Shown here: in pieces, positions 26,161-33,817 of the stretch
How the letters are laid out: the number at the start of each line of letters is the position of its first letter
Position numbering within the stretch: position 1 is the stretch's first letter
From: Flavivirga spongiicola
GTDB taxonomy: Bacteria > Bacteroidota > Bacteroidia > Flavobacteriales > Flavobacteriaceae
Direction: 5' to 3'
DNA length: 64,000 nt
Assembly (NCBI RefSeq): GCF_030540825.1
Contig: NZ_JAUOEO010000001.1
Span: 3,106,001 to 3,170,000 of the forward strand
Notes under the pieces: model-generated
The model's database searches: none
What the model saw: the letters and a program-made list of their open reading frames with translations, nothing else
Told to the model about the DNA's origin: nothing
Made by a program: the position numbers and the translations under genes

Positions 26161-26535
26161 TTTTATATCTTTTAAGTTATTTGCAAGTAGGACTTTTACT
26201 TTTTTAAAAGGTTTAAACTGTTTTTTGATTTTAACCTAACATTAACAGTATTAAACTTTTGTTGTCATTCCTGCCTTTTGTCTTCGCTCAAGATAAACTA
26301 CAGCAGGAATCCACTTGAATATTAGAGATATTGATCACTGCTTTATTTTCACTCGAACATATGTCGTTCCAAACTGCTTGCTACACTCATGCGACATATT
26401 CTACAAGTTTTATTGATTAAAATTGTAAAGGTAGTATTGGTTGATTATTATGCTTCACGTATTTTATAAACCGGAAGGTCTCTACCAGGCTGAAACAAGT
26501 TCAGAGCGTGTCACAGGAATGACAAAATGATGAGA
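26161..26535. other. 375-bp gap holding a MITE-like element
   Basis: No gene. Most of the gap is the inverted-repeat element at 26263-26524. The rest is AT-rich spacer. Confidence 0.6.
26263..26524. mobile_element. MITE-like element with 11-bp terminal inverted repeats
   Basis: The ends TGTCATTCCTG (26263-26273) and CAGGAATGACA (26514-26524) are perfect inverted repeats. Inside the left end a second arm GCAGGAAT (26303-26310) can pair with ATTCCTGC to form a local hairpin. No coding frame. The terminal sequence is the same GTCATTCC motif that heads the small hairpins elsewhere in the window, so it may be a long composite member of that family. A segment near the right end (CTGAAACAAGTTCAG) is itself a partial palindrome. 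Confidence 0.6.
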
Positions 26536-27756
26536 TTATTTAAACACAGGAATTTTTAGAGACACGCCAGTTTGAAAATCTGGAGCATTATTAACCAAAA
26601 AGTCTTCCTTAAAGTATAGAGATAGTTTATAGTTAGGATGACCATAAGTATATACAAAAGACCAATTAGATTGTGCTCTATATAAAGTAGCAATACCATG
26701 ATGCCAGCCGCCCCTTATTTCTTCCCAGTTACCTAAAAGCCTATAATAATCAGCTTCTTTTCTTTTGTTATAGCGGGATTGAATTTGATAGTTTATTCCT
26801 AATGAATTATAGTTGCCCTTTTTTGTGTATTTAGTTATTTCGATATCACTTTCAATAGTTGCTAAAAATGGATTATTACCCAAATCGATAACCTCTTTAA
26901 AGTTGATGAGGTTTTTGTATAAAACATTCATCCCGACTCCCATATTAAATTCGTAGCTATTATTTAGTTTTAGTTTTTTAATGGCATTTACAGAAAGACC
27001 TAAATCTAGAGACGAATTAAATTTAGAAGTGTTAATACCTAAGTGACTTCCAAAATTGATAAATATTTTTTTAGTTTTATTTATTGAAAGTGTCGGGTAA
27101 TAAAAATGATTTAATTCGATGCCTCCTATAAAAAAATCATTGTTATGTAGTTCAAGTGTATTGCCATTTCTGTCAAAATATTTAAAGTTTACTTGATTCA
27201 AGCCATAGTAACGTCTGCCGAAAGGATCTTCCCCTCCATTTATATTACTATGAAACCATTCAATGGTCTCATCTCCAGTGAAAATTGAAAATGGATGTTT
27301 TCCTTTTGTTATTAGATAAGATCGCAACGTAACCCCTAGCTCATTTTTTTTATCTAACGGTATGTTTATACTTAACCTAAATTCTTTTATAACAGCATCA
27401 ATGACAATATTTGAATAATCAGCAGGGGTTGTTTGTTGATCTATAAAGGTGAAATCCCTATTATACCAAATAAGTTTACTTTGTTCTTCTCTTACGTCTG
27501 GATCTTTTGGGAAATACCCTTCAACAAAAGGATGAAAGTTGTTTCCGCTTGTAGTGCTTATAGTGAGTATTGGTTTTTTTGGAGGTTTGTATTTGAAATT
27601 CGGATTAATTCTGGAGCTGAAAATGCCAAAATGATGTGTGGTTAAAAGACTAGGGTTGTCAATGCCATTTTTTGTAGATAAACTATCTTTTTGCTGAGCA
27701 ACAACAAGAAGATTACAAATACAAGAAATAATTAAAACCCCCTTTTTTAGCATCAT
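26536..27756 (-). CDS. unrecognised secreted protein, probable outer-membrane beta-barrel
   Basis: 406 residues with an N-terminal hydrophobic signal segment (GVLIISCICNLLVVAQ). The mature part is rich in aromatic residues and alternating patterns typical of transmembrane beta-strands, and ends in an aromatic residue-Lys (IPVFK). The segment TSGNNFHPFVEGYFPKD and the GGEDPFGRRYYGLN block recall DUF3187-like proteins, but I cannot confirm the family. No function is assigned. It lies 32 bp from the next minus-strand gene and may be co-transcribed with it. Confidence 0.6.
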   Translation of the reverse strand: MMLKKGVLIISCICNLLVVAQQKDSLSTKNGIDNPSLLTTHHFGIFSSRINPNFKYKPPKKPILTISTTSGNNFHPFVEGYFPKDPDVREEQSKLIWYNRDFTFIDQQTTPADYSNIVIDAVIKEFRLSINIPLDKKNELGVTLRSYLITKGKHPFSIFTGDETIEWFHSNINGGEDPFGRRYYGLNQVNFKYFDRNGNTLELHNNDFFIGGIELNHFYYPTLSINKTKKIFINFGSHLGINTSKFNSSLDLGLSVNAIKKLKLNNSYEFNMGVGMNVLYKNLINFKEVIDLGNNPFLATIESDIEITKYTKKGNYNSLGINYQIQSRYNKRKEADYYRLLGNWEEIRGGWHHGIATLYRAQSNWSFVYTYGHPNYKLSLYFKEDFLVNNAPDFQTGVSLKIPVFK

Positions 27757-27788
27757 ATAAAAATAGTTAAAGTTTGGATAATGAATTA

Positions 27789-29309
27789 TTATTTATTTGT
27801 TAATTCTTGCTGAGATTGTTTTATTAAATTTAAAGTAGTTGAGTATAGGTCTTGATTATTCATCTTACCTTTCAACCAACTATAAAAACTTATTACAAAA
27901 ATGTCTTCCTTATGTATGTCAACCCAATCGAAAGATTGCGCTACGGTATTTTTAAATTCGTTTGAAGTCACTGCTTCTGGGGTTTTATAATAAGATTCAA
28001 CAAAGCCTAAATATGTGATAACGCGTTGTTGATTGATGCTTTTTAAATAGTCGTAATAATTTCTTTTAAAACTAAGTAGTCGAGACTCTATCAAGTCAAT
28101 ATTTTTAAGTTCAATATGAAGTAATATTTCCATTAAATTCTTTTTTATGACCCATTCTTTTCCCGCTTTTTCTGTGTACCACTGATCAGTGTGGTAGAAT
28201 TTGGAGAAGAGCGTATGTGTTTTTTTAAAATCATTTTTCTGAAAATAAAACATAATGAGACTCAAATGAATGTCTAATAATGATTCTGTATCTGGATGCT
28301 TGTTAACCGCTAGAGGTTCTAAAATTTCGATAGCTATTTTTTGTTTGTTAGAGTAATTATAGTTGAGAGCTACTAGCAAGTTATATTTTAACTTGTAAGT
28401 ATTGTAATGTTTTTTCTGTTTTAGTAGCATATGTTTATGCATGAGTTCCAAATAGTAAAAAGACTCATTGAATTTCTTGTTTCTAAATAGTGTATTGGCT
28501 ATTAAGTATATAATTTGAATATGATAGAAGAGTTGTTTCTCTTTATTTTTATGTGTGATTATAATATTATAAGTGTTTATTAAAAAGGGCTCTATTTGTA
28601 GATAGTCTTTAGTTACAAAGGCCGAAATACTCACAATAGTTGCTAATTGATATAAGGACTTAAAAGACATGGACTCGTTAATGCTAATGTTGTGTTCTTG
28701 TAGGGTTTGATTTAGAACTGTTTGAAAATCGACAACGTCACCTTTGTAGGTAATATTGTTTAAGGTATGTTTGATTTTTGCATAAACAATATTGAGCTGA
28801 TCTTCTACTTGATGATTTTTTTGATTTTCCTCAAATTTTGTGATAAGGTCCTCCATTGAAATAGACGGGTTTGTATATGCATATTGAATTTTGGTATGAT
28901 AAATTTCATTTAGCAATGGAAACAAATAATGCTCAGAAGCTAATATCTCAGCTTTGTCTAAAACTTTATAAGCAACTTTGTATTGTTTATGTTGTAAGAA
29001 GGATCTAGAAGCTAATATATATTTAATGATTTGCATGTCTATTGAGTTTTCTTCTTGCAAACTGTTATTTGCAATAAAATCAATGATAGATTGATATAAA
29101 CGTTTTCTTAAAGCGTGGTAAGCATCTTTCTTAAGACTTCCGTAGAGCTTGAAGCAGATGTCATTAGAATTCAATTCATCATTTAATAGATAATTAAATA
29201 GCTGCGTGTTTTTAGTGTCATTACGTTTGTTTTTTTTGTCTAAATATGCTGTGAATCGCTGTTGGTCTTCATAAGAAAAAGTAGAAATTATATCATTTAA
29301 ATTAGTCAT
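27789..29309 (-). CDS. conserved helical-repeat (TPR-like) protein of unknown function
   Basis: A 506-residue, apparently cytoplasmic protein without signal peptide or membrane segments. It is almost entirely alpha-helical with loosely repeated pairs of helices (e.g. FNESFYYLELMHKHMLLKQKK, KIAIEILEPLAVNKHPDTESLLDIHLSLIMFYFQKNDF split over several units), as in divergent TPR proteins. I recognise it only as a Bacteroidota type. A scaffolding or regulatory role is plausible but unsupported. Confidence 0.65.
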   Translation of the reverse strand: MTNLNDIISTFSYEDQQRFTAYLDKKNKRNDTKNTQLFNYLLNDELNSNDICFKLYGSLKKDAYHALRKRLYQSIIDFIANNSLQEENSIDMQIIKYILASRSFLQHKQYKVAYKVLDKAEILASEHYLFPLLNEIYHTKIQYAYTNPSISMEDLITKFEENQKNHQVEDQLNIVYAKIKHTLNNITYKGDVVDFQTVLNQTLQEHNISINESMSFKSLYQLATIVSISAFVTKDYLQIEPFLINTYNIIITHKNKEKQLFYHIQIIYLIANTLFRNKKFNESFYYLELMHKHMLLKQKKHYNTYKLKYNLLVALNYNYSNKQKIAIEILEPLAVNKHPDTESLLDIHLSLIMFYFQKNDFKKTHTLFSKFYHTDQWYTEKAGKEWVIKKNLMEILLHIELKNIDLIESRLLSFKRNYYDYLKSINQQRVITYLGFVESYYKTPEAVTSNEFKNTVAQSFDWVDIHKEDIFVISFYSWLKGKMNNQDLYSTTLNLIKQSQQELTNK

Positions 29310-29464
29310 TAAATCGTCAGTTTTTTTAGTTAAATCATTTTAAATATAGGTAATAAAAGATTATTAATAAAAATTATATCATCAGTTTTATTAAAACATT
29401 GTGTTTCGTATACTGGGTAAGTGTTGCAATTTTGTCCTGTAATCAAATCATTAAAACAATAATT

Positions 29465-29947
29465 ATGAATTATCAAACAACAGTTTCTGCAGATGAAAAA
29501 TCGAAAGAAACAAAAATTAAAAAGGACAAGAAAGTTTATGATCAAAAACCAACTTCAGCTTTTATAGGAGCATCTTGGTCAGCATTGTTAATAGGAATAA
29601 CATCTTATTGTATTGGTTTATGGAATGCAGAGATGCTATTAAATGAGAAAGGGTATTATTTTACAATTCTTCTTTTTGGATTATTCTCAGTAATATCTGT
29701 TCAAAAGGCAGTACGAGATAAATTAGAAGATATTCCGGTGACCGATATTTATTATAGTATTAGTTGGTTTACAACAGTGATCTCTATTGTGTTATTAGTT
29801 ATTGGACTTTGGAATGCCGATTTACTTTTAAGTGAGAAAGGGTTTTATGGTATGTCGTTTCTTTTAAGTCTGTTTTCTGCCATTGCTGTACAGAAGAATA
29901 CAAGAGATGTACAGTTTATTGATAGAAGTACTGAAGATGAAAAATAG
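29465..29947 (+). CDS. YiaA/YiaB family inner-membrane protein
   Basis: 160 residues from the ATG at 29465. An earlier in-frame extension begins at 29399 but lacks family features. There are two copies of the YiaAB domain: [34 protein letters not shown] and a second [32 protein letters not shown], each with a pair of membrane helices and the GLWNA..LL.EKG..F signature. Function of the family is unknown. A good terminator follows at 30020-30046. Confidence 0.88.
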   Translation: MNYQTTVSADEKSKETKIKKDKKVYDQKPTSAFIGASWSALLIGITSYCIGLWNAEMLLNEKGYYFTILLFGLFSVISVQKAVRDKLEDIPVTDIYYSISWFTTVISIVLLVIGLWNADLLLSEKGFYGMSFLLSLFSAIAVQKNTRDVQFIDRSTEDEK

Positions 29948-30019
29948 TTTTAGATATGTTAGTCAAAACAAAAATTATAAAGGGTTGTTTTGATGGTTGG
30001 TTAGTTAGATAACCCAAGG

Positions 30020-30046
30020 CCTCGCGGTTAGATGCTGCGAGGTTTT
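30020..30046 (+). terminator. intrinsic terminator
   Basis: GC-rich arms cctcgc and gcgagg around an 11-base loop, followed by TTTT, 73 bp after the YiaA-type gene. Confidence 0.75.
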
Positions 30047-30059
30047 AAACATTACAATC

Positions 30060-30377
30060 ATGAAAAAAATAATTGAAAATAATAAGTTGTTAAAAGCAGA
30101 TAGGAATATTTTTTATATAAGTGTCATAACATCATCGTTTTTAATGATGATTTACATAAATCATACTTATACAAAATTAAGTTTTGTACTTCTTGGGGTT
30201 ATTCAAGAAATGTTTACTATTCCTTGTGTGTTAATCCAACCTGTGCTACTATATCTGGCTTTGAGAAATTTTTTTAAAGTGAAATTTAAACTGAAACCTT
30301 ATATTTCTTTTACAGTAGTAATCTCATTAACTACTATGGTTTTTACATGGGGAGACTGGTTGTTGACTAGGTTTTAA
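30060..30377 (+). CDS. small membrane protein, unrecognised
   Basis: 105 residues with three predicted membrane segments (FYISVITSSFLMMIYINH, VLLGVIQEMFTIPCVLIQPVLLYLA, YISFTVVISLTTMVFTW). No family recognised. It heads a tight plus-strand series of membrane proteins (20 bp to the next gene) and is the first gene after the terminator at 30020-30046, so it is likely the promoter-proximal gene of that unit. Confidence 0.6.
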   Translation: MKKIIENNKLLKADRNIFYISVITSSFLMMIYINHTYTKLSFVLLGVIQEMFTIPCVLIQPVLLYLALRNFFKVKFKLKPYISFTVVISLTTMVFTWGDWLLTRF

Positions 30378-30397
30378 TTGATAAATTTAATTTTAAA

Positions 30398-31093
30398 ATG
30401 AAACACAATCTCACCAAAGATTTAATAGAATTTTCAGAAACTAAATTAAAAAGACCCATTTCAAATAAAAGGAGGTTAATAGAAATATTGGGAGTAGTTC
30501 TAACTGCACTTGGGAAGTTTATTTTTATGGACTACCTCGACTGGAGATTATTCTACGTTGTTTTTGCAACGACATTATGGATTTTATATATTATTTTTAG
30601 ATATAAAGTTGAAAAGGGTGTTATTAGGTATTGGGGATTTAGAACAGATAATTTCAAATACGCTTTAAAATTAATGGTGCCCTTTGCGACCATTTCAGTC
30701 ATGTTATTTCTTGGTATAGGGCATTATCAAAATACAATTAATATAACATGGCATATTTTACCACTTTTAATTACATATCCCATTTGGGGGAGTATGCAAC
30801 AGTTTTTAATTATTGGTTTAATTGCAGGGAATTTAAATGATTTGAAAAATAGAAAACTAAGTAAAGGCTTCATTATATTTATAACAGCTCTTTTGTTTTC
30901 TGTGGTTCATTTTCCTTCAATATGGTTGATGATAGGCACTTTTGCTCTGGCATTATTTTATGGATATATGTATTTGAAAGTGAAAAATATATATGTCATG
31001 GGAGTGTTTCATGGATGGTTAGGCGCTTTATTTTATTATACAGTGGTTAATAAAGATCCTTTTCAAGAAGTATTTTTAAAATTTTTAAATTAA
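30398..31093 (+). CDS. CPBP-type intramembrane protease homologue with altered first motif
   Basis: 231 residues with about six membrane helices. The order GSMQQFLIIG, LLFSVVHFPS and MGVFHGWLGAL matches the three CPBP (Abi/CAAX protease-like) motifs, usually EExxxR, FxxxH and HxxxB. Both His motifs are present, but the Glu-Glu pair is replaced by Gln-Gln, which is a known variant yet may change or abolish catalysis. It is probably co-transcribed with the DUF2157 gene 7 bp downstream. Confidence 0.75.
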   Translation: MKHNLTKDLIEFSETKLKRPISNKRRLIEILGVVLTALGKFIFMDYLDWRLFYVVFATTLWILYIIFRYKVEKGVIRYWGFRTDNFKYALKLMVPFATISVMLFLGIGHYQNTINITWHILPLLITYPIWGSMQQFLIIGLIAGNLNDLKNRKLSKGFIIFITALLFSVVHFPSIWLMIGTFALALFYGYMYLKVKNIYVMGVFHGWLGALFYYTVVNKDPFQEVFLKFLN

Positions 31094-31100
31094 AGGAAGT

Positions 31101-32378
31101 ATGAATTCAAAAATTCAAAAAGACATAAAAGAACTTGTTGCGGAACAAGTTATATCAAAAGACACTGCCTCAAAAATAGAGTCTTATTATCTGTCAAAGC
31201 AGAGTCATTCATCAAATAGACTGTTTACTGTTTTTGCCGTATTAGGTTCTACATTGGTAGGTCTTGGTCTCATATTAATATTGGCTCATAATTGGGATGA
31301 TTTTTCAAGAACTTTAAAAACTGTTTTTGCTTTTACACCTTTAATTATGGGGCAGGCCATTGTTGGGTATTCAATTTTAAAAAATAAAAGCGTTACCTGG
31401 AAAGAGGCTTCGGGAGTATTTTTGTTTTTTGCAGTAGGGGCAAGTATCGCTTTAGTGAGTCAGATTTACAATATCCCTGGAGATTTGAGCAGCTACTTGC
31501 TAACTTGGGTATTGCTATGTTTACCATTAATTTACCTTCTGAAATCGAATGCATTAGTCCTTTTGCAAATTGTTTTTATGACGAGTTATGCATGCAGTTT
31601 AGGATATTTTTCGGGAAATGAAACACCATGGGTGTACTTAATACTCTTAGTATCGTTATTGCCACATTATTATAAACTATTAAAACAGAAAAAGTCACAC
31701 AATATAACATCAATTTTAAATTGGCTTTTGCCTTTAAGTTTTGTTATTGTAATTGGTGCTTTTGTTAGAGAGGATGGGGATTTTGGATTTTTAATTTATG
31801 TTATTTTATTTGGATTGCTATACAATATAGGCAAAATGCCATTCTTTAATAATCAAAAATTGAGACGAAATGGCTATTTAGTTTTAGGCTCTTTAGGAAC
31901 CGTTTATATGTTGCTGTTGACAAGTTTTAATTGGCTTTGGAAAGCTGTTTTTGACAGTAAATTAAATTTTAACTCGCAAGCGTTTTATATAGCATTAACA
32001 CTTTTTTGTTTAACTCTTGTCTTGTTAATTTATTCGTATTCAAAAAAATGGATTCGCAATTTTAACCTTTTTCAATACGCCTTTATATTTTTTACACTAT
32101 TTTTTATAATTAGTTTAGTTAATACAGGGCTCCCTGTAATACTAATAAATCTGCTTGTTTTAATATTAGGAATTATGGCTGTGAAAATTGGAGCAGATAC
32201 ATTTCATTTTGGAGTTTTAAATTACGGTTTGTTAATTATTACGGCACTTATTGCTTGTCGTTTTTTTGATACGGATATGAGCTTTGTACTTAGAGGATTG
32301 CTATTTGTTGGTGTTGGTATTGGTTTCTTTTTAACCAATTATATCATGTTGAAAAAACAAAAGACTTTAAAAAGGTAG
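31101..32378 (+). CDS. DUF2157 multi-spanning membrane protein
   Basis: 425 residues. A short cytosolic N-terminal helix region (ELVAEQVISKDTASKIESYY) is followed by about twelve hydrophobic segments. The start of the membrane part (VFAVLGSTLVGLGLILILAHNWDDFSRTLKTVFAF) is the DUF2157 signature. Members are frequently encoded next to GDYXXLXY proteins, and one is found here two genes downstream (33209-33781). Function is unknown. Gaps of 7 bp upstream and 2 bp downstream mark an operon. Confidence 0.88.
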   Translation: MNSKIQKDIKELVAEQVISKDTASKIESYYLSKQSHSSNRLFTVFAVLGSTLVGLGLILILAHNWDDFSRTLKTVFAFTPLIMGQAIVGYSILKNKSVTWKEASGVFLFFAVGASIALVSQIYNIPGDLSSYLLTWVLLCLPLIYLLKSNALVLLQIVFMTSYACSLGYFSGNETPWVYLILLVSLLPHYYKLLKQKKSHNITSILNWLLPLSFVIVIGAFVREDGDFGFLIYVILFGLLYNIGKMPFFNNQKLRRNGYLVLGSLGTVYMLLLTSFNWLWKAVFDSKLNFNSQAFYIALTLFCLTLVLLIYSYSKKWIRNFNLFQYAFIFFTLFFIISLVNTGLPVILINLLVLILGIMAVKIGADTFHFGVLNYGLLIITALIACRFFDTDMSFVLRGLLFVGVGIGFFLTNYIMLKKQKTLKR

Positions 32379-32380
32379 TT

Positions 32381-33028
32381 ATGAGGTTCTTAAATAAAAT
32401 ATTTAGATATGTTCTGTGTTTATTGATAGTTCCAGGGGTTTACATAATTGGATCATTGCTATTGACTTCTATTACAGTAAATAAAACAGATGATAATGTA
32501 AGTCTTGTAAATACTATATATCTTAATACTAATGGCATTCATTTGGATATTGTTATTCCAGTACATCAAATTGATGAAAAATTAATTACCGGATTAAATG
32601 TCGAAGAAGAGGCAAGGTATTTATCTTTTGGCTGGGGAGACGAAAATTTTTATCTAAATACCCCAACATGGGGAGATTTAACTTTTAAGAATGCTTTTGG
32701 TGCTTTATTTTTTAAAAGTAATACGTTGATTCATTTAACTAAGTACTTTCAAAAGCATTCAAATTGGGTTGCTGTAAATGTTACTAAAGAACAATTAACT
32801 CATCTAAATTATTACTTGTTAAACTCTTTTAAACTAGATGGTCGTGGTGAAAAAATAATTTTAAAAGATAAAGGGTACTCTTTTAATGATGAATTTTATA
32901 AAGCAAAAGGTAGTTATTCATGCCTTAAAACGTGTAATTCTTGGGTCAATTCTGCATTTAAAACTAGTGGTTTAAAAAGTTGTTATTGGACACCATTCGA
33001 TTTTGAATTAATTAATAAATATGAATGA
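32381..33028 (+). CDS. TIGR02117/DUF2459 family protein
   Basis: 215 residues with one N-terminal membrane anchor (YVLCLLIVPGVYIIGSLLL) and the family motifs NGIHLDIVIPV, SFGWGDENFYLNTPTWGDL and KTCNSWVNSAFK, which hold conserved His, Asp, Cys and Asn. The family was first noticed near urease genes in some bacteria, but its activity is unknown. The pattern of Cys and His is reminiscent of an NlpC-like papain fold, without proof. The TGA stop (33026-33028) is the first triplet of the inverted-repeat element that follows. Confidence 0.8.
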   Translation: MRFLNKIFRYVLCLLIVPGVYIIGSLLLTSITVNKTDDNVSLVNTIYLNTNGIHLDIVIPVHQIDEKLITGLNVEEEARYLSFGWGDENFYLNTPTWGDLTFKNAFGALFFKSNTLIHLTKYFQKHSNWVAVNVTKEQLTHLNYYLLNSFKLDGRGEKIILKDKGYSFNDEFYKAKGSYSCLKTCNSWVNSAFKTSGLKSCYWTPFDFELINKYE

Positions 33029-33187
33029 ACTCATTTAAAGCTTTAGAATTATAGCGAAAATTAGTCATTTTTATATAGATAAAGACTTTTTTTAATAGCA
33101 TAGCATCGCTACGGAATTCAAAAAAGGCGAAATATAGATGAAAAAGGGCAATTTTTTAGCCAATTGAAAAACTTTAAATGAGTTCAA
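33026..33187. mobile_element. MITE-like element, repeat family B, copy 2 (complete ends)
   Basis: The perfect terminal inverted repeats TGAACTCATTTAAAG (33026-33040) and CTTTAAATGAGTTCA bound 162 bp of non-coding DNA with the core TAGCATAGCATCGCTACGG. Related cores occur at 13505-13665 (opposite orientation), about 41735-41850 and about 49610-49745. The left terminus supplies the stop codon of the upstream gene. The insert splits the DUF2157 / GDYXXLXY transcription unit. Confidence 0.75.
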
Positions 33188-33208
33188 TAATAAAAAAATA
33201 AAAATAAA

Positions 33209-33781
33209 ATGAAAACAATACATATATTCACAATATTTATAATTGTAGTATTGATACAATTATTTATTCCTTCTCAAATGATTTTTAATCAAGAGCAAAT
33301 TTTGAAGAAAGGAAAAGTATATAAGTTTAAAACACAACCTGTTGATCCAACGGATCCTTTTAAGGGTAAATATATAAACCTTAATTATGAGATAGATTCA
33401 TATAAAACTAATGATTCTTTATGGCAACGACATGAAGAGATATATGTTTATTTAACTAAAGATAGTCTGGGTTTTGCTAAAATTGATACGATTGCTAGAA
33501 CTTTAATACCAAATAATAATAACGATTATATAAAAACTAAAGCAGGGTGGTACTCAAATTATACAAATAAATTAAGTGTAGAGTTTTCTTTTAATCGCTA
33601 TTATATGGAAGAAACGAAGGCGTATGATGCTGAGATAGCTGTGAGGAATAGACAACGTGATTCTCTACCAAATAATACTTATGCGTTAGTTTATGTTAAA
33701 AATGGAGAGGTCGTTTTAAATGATGTTATAATTGATGAAATATCTATTAAGGATTATGTAGAAAAAGAGAAGCCTCAGTAA
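33209..33781 (+). CDS. GDYXXLXY domain protein
   Basis: 190 residues with one N-terminal membrane helix (IFTIFIIVVLIQLFIPSQMIF). The block VDPTDPFKGKYINLNYEID contains the namesake motif in the form GKYINLNY. Family members commonly accompany DUF2157 proteins, and here the DUF2157 gene is two genes upstream. The function is unknown, but the pairing suggests a shared envelope role. The stop codon lies in the loop of the terminator hairpin. Confidence 0.85.
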   Translation: MKTIHIFTIFIIVVLIQLFIPSQMIFNQEQILKKGKVYKFKTQPVDPTDPFKGKYINLNYEIDSYKTNDSLWQRHEEIYVYLTKDSLGFAKIDTIARTLIPNNNNDYIKTKAGWYSNYTNKLSVEFSFNRYYMEETKAYDAEIAVRNRQRDSLPNNTYALVYVKNGEVVLNDVIIDEISIKDYVEKEKPQ

Positions 33782-33793
33782 ACTGAGGCTTCT
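33768..33793. terminator. terminator overlapping the stop codon
   Basis: The 12-bp arms agaagcctcagt and actgaggcttct with a 2-base loop lie between convergent genes. T-rich sequence follows on the plus side and an A-rich run precedes it. The loop contains part of the TAA stop of the GDYXXLXY gene. Confidence 0.75.
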
Positions 33794-33817
33794 TAATTTA
33801 TTTTAATTAAAAATTTA

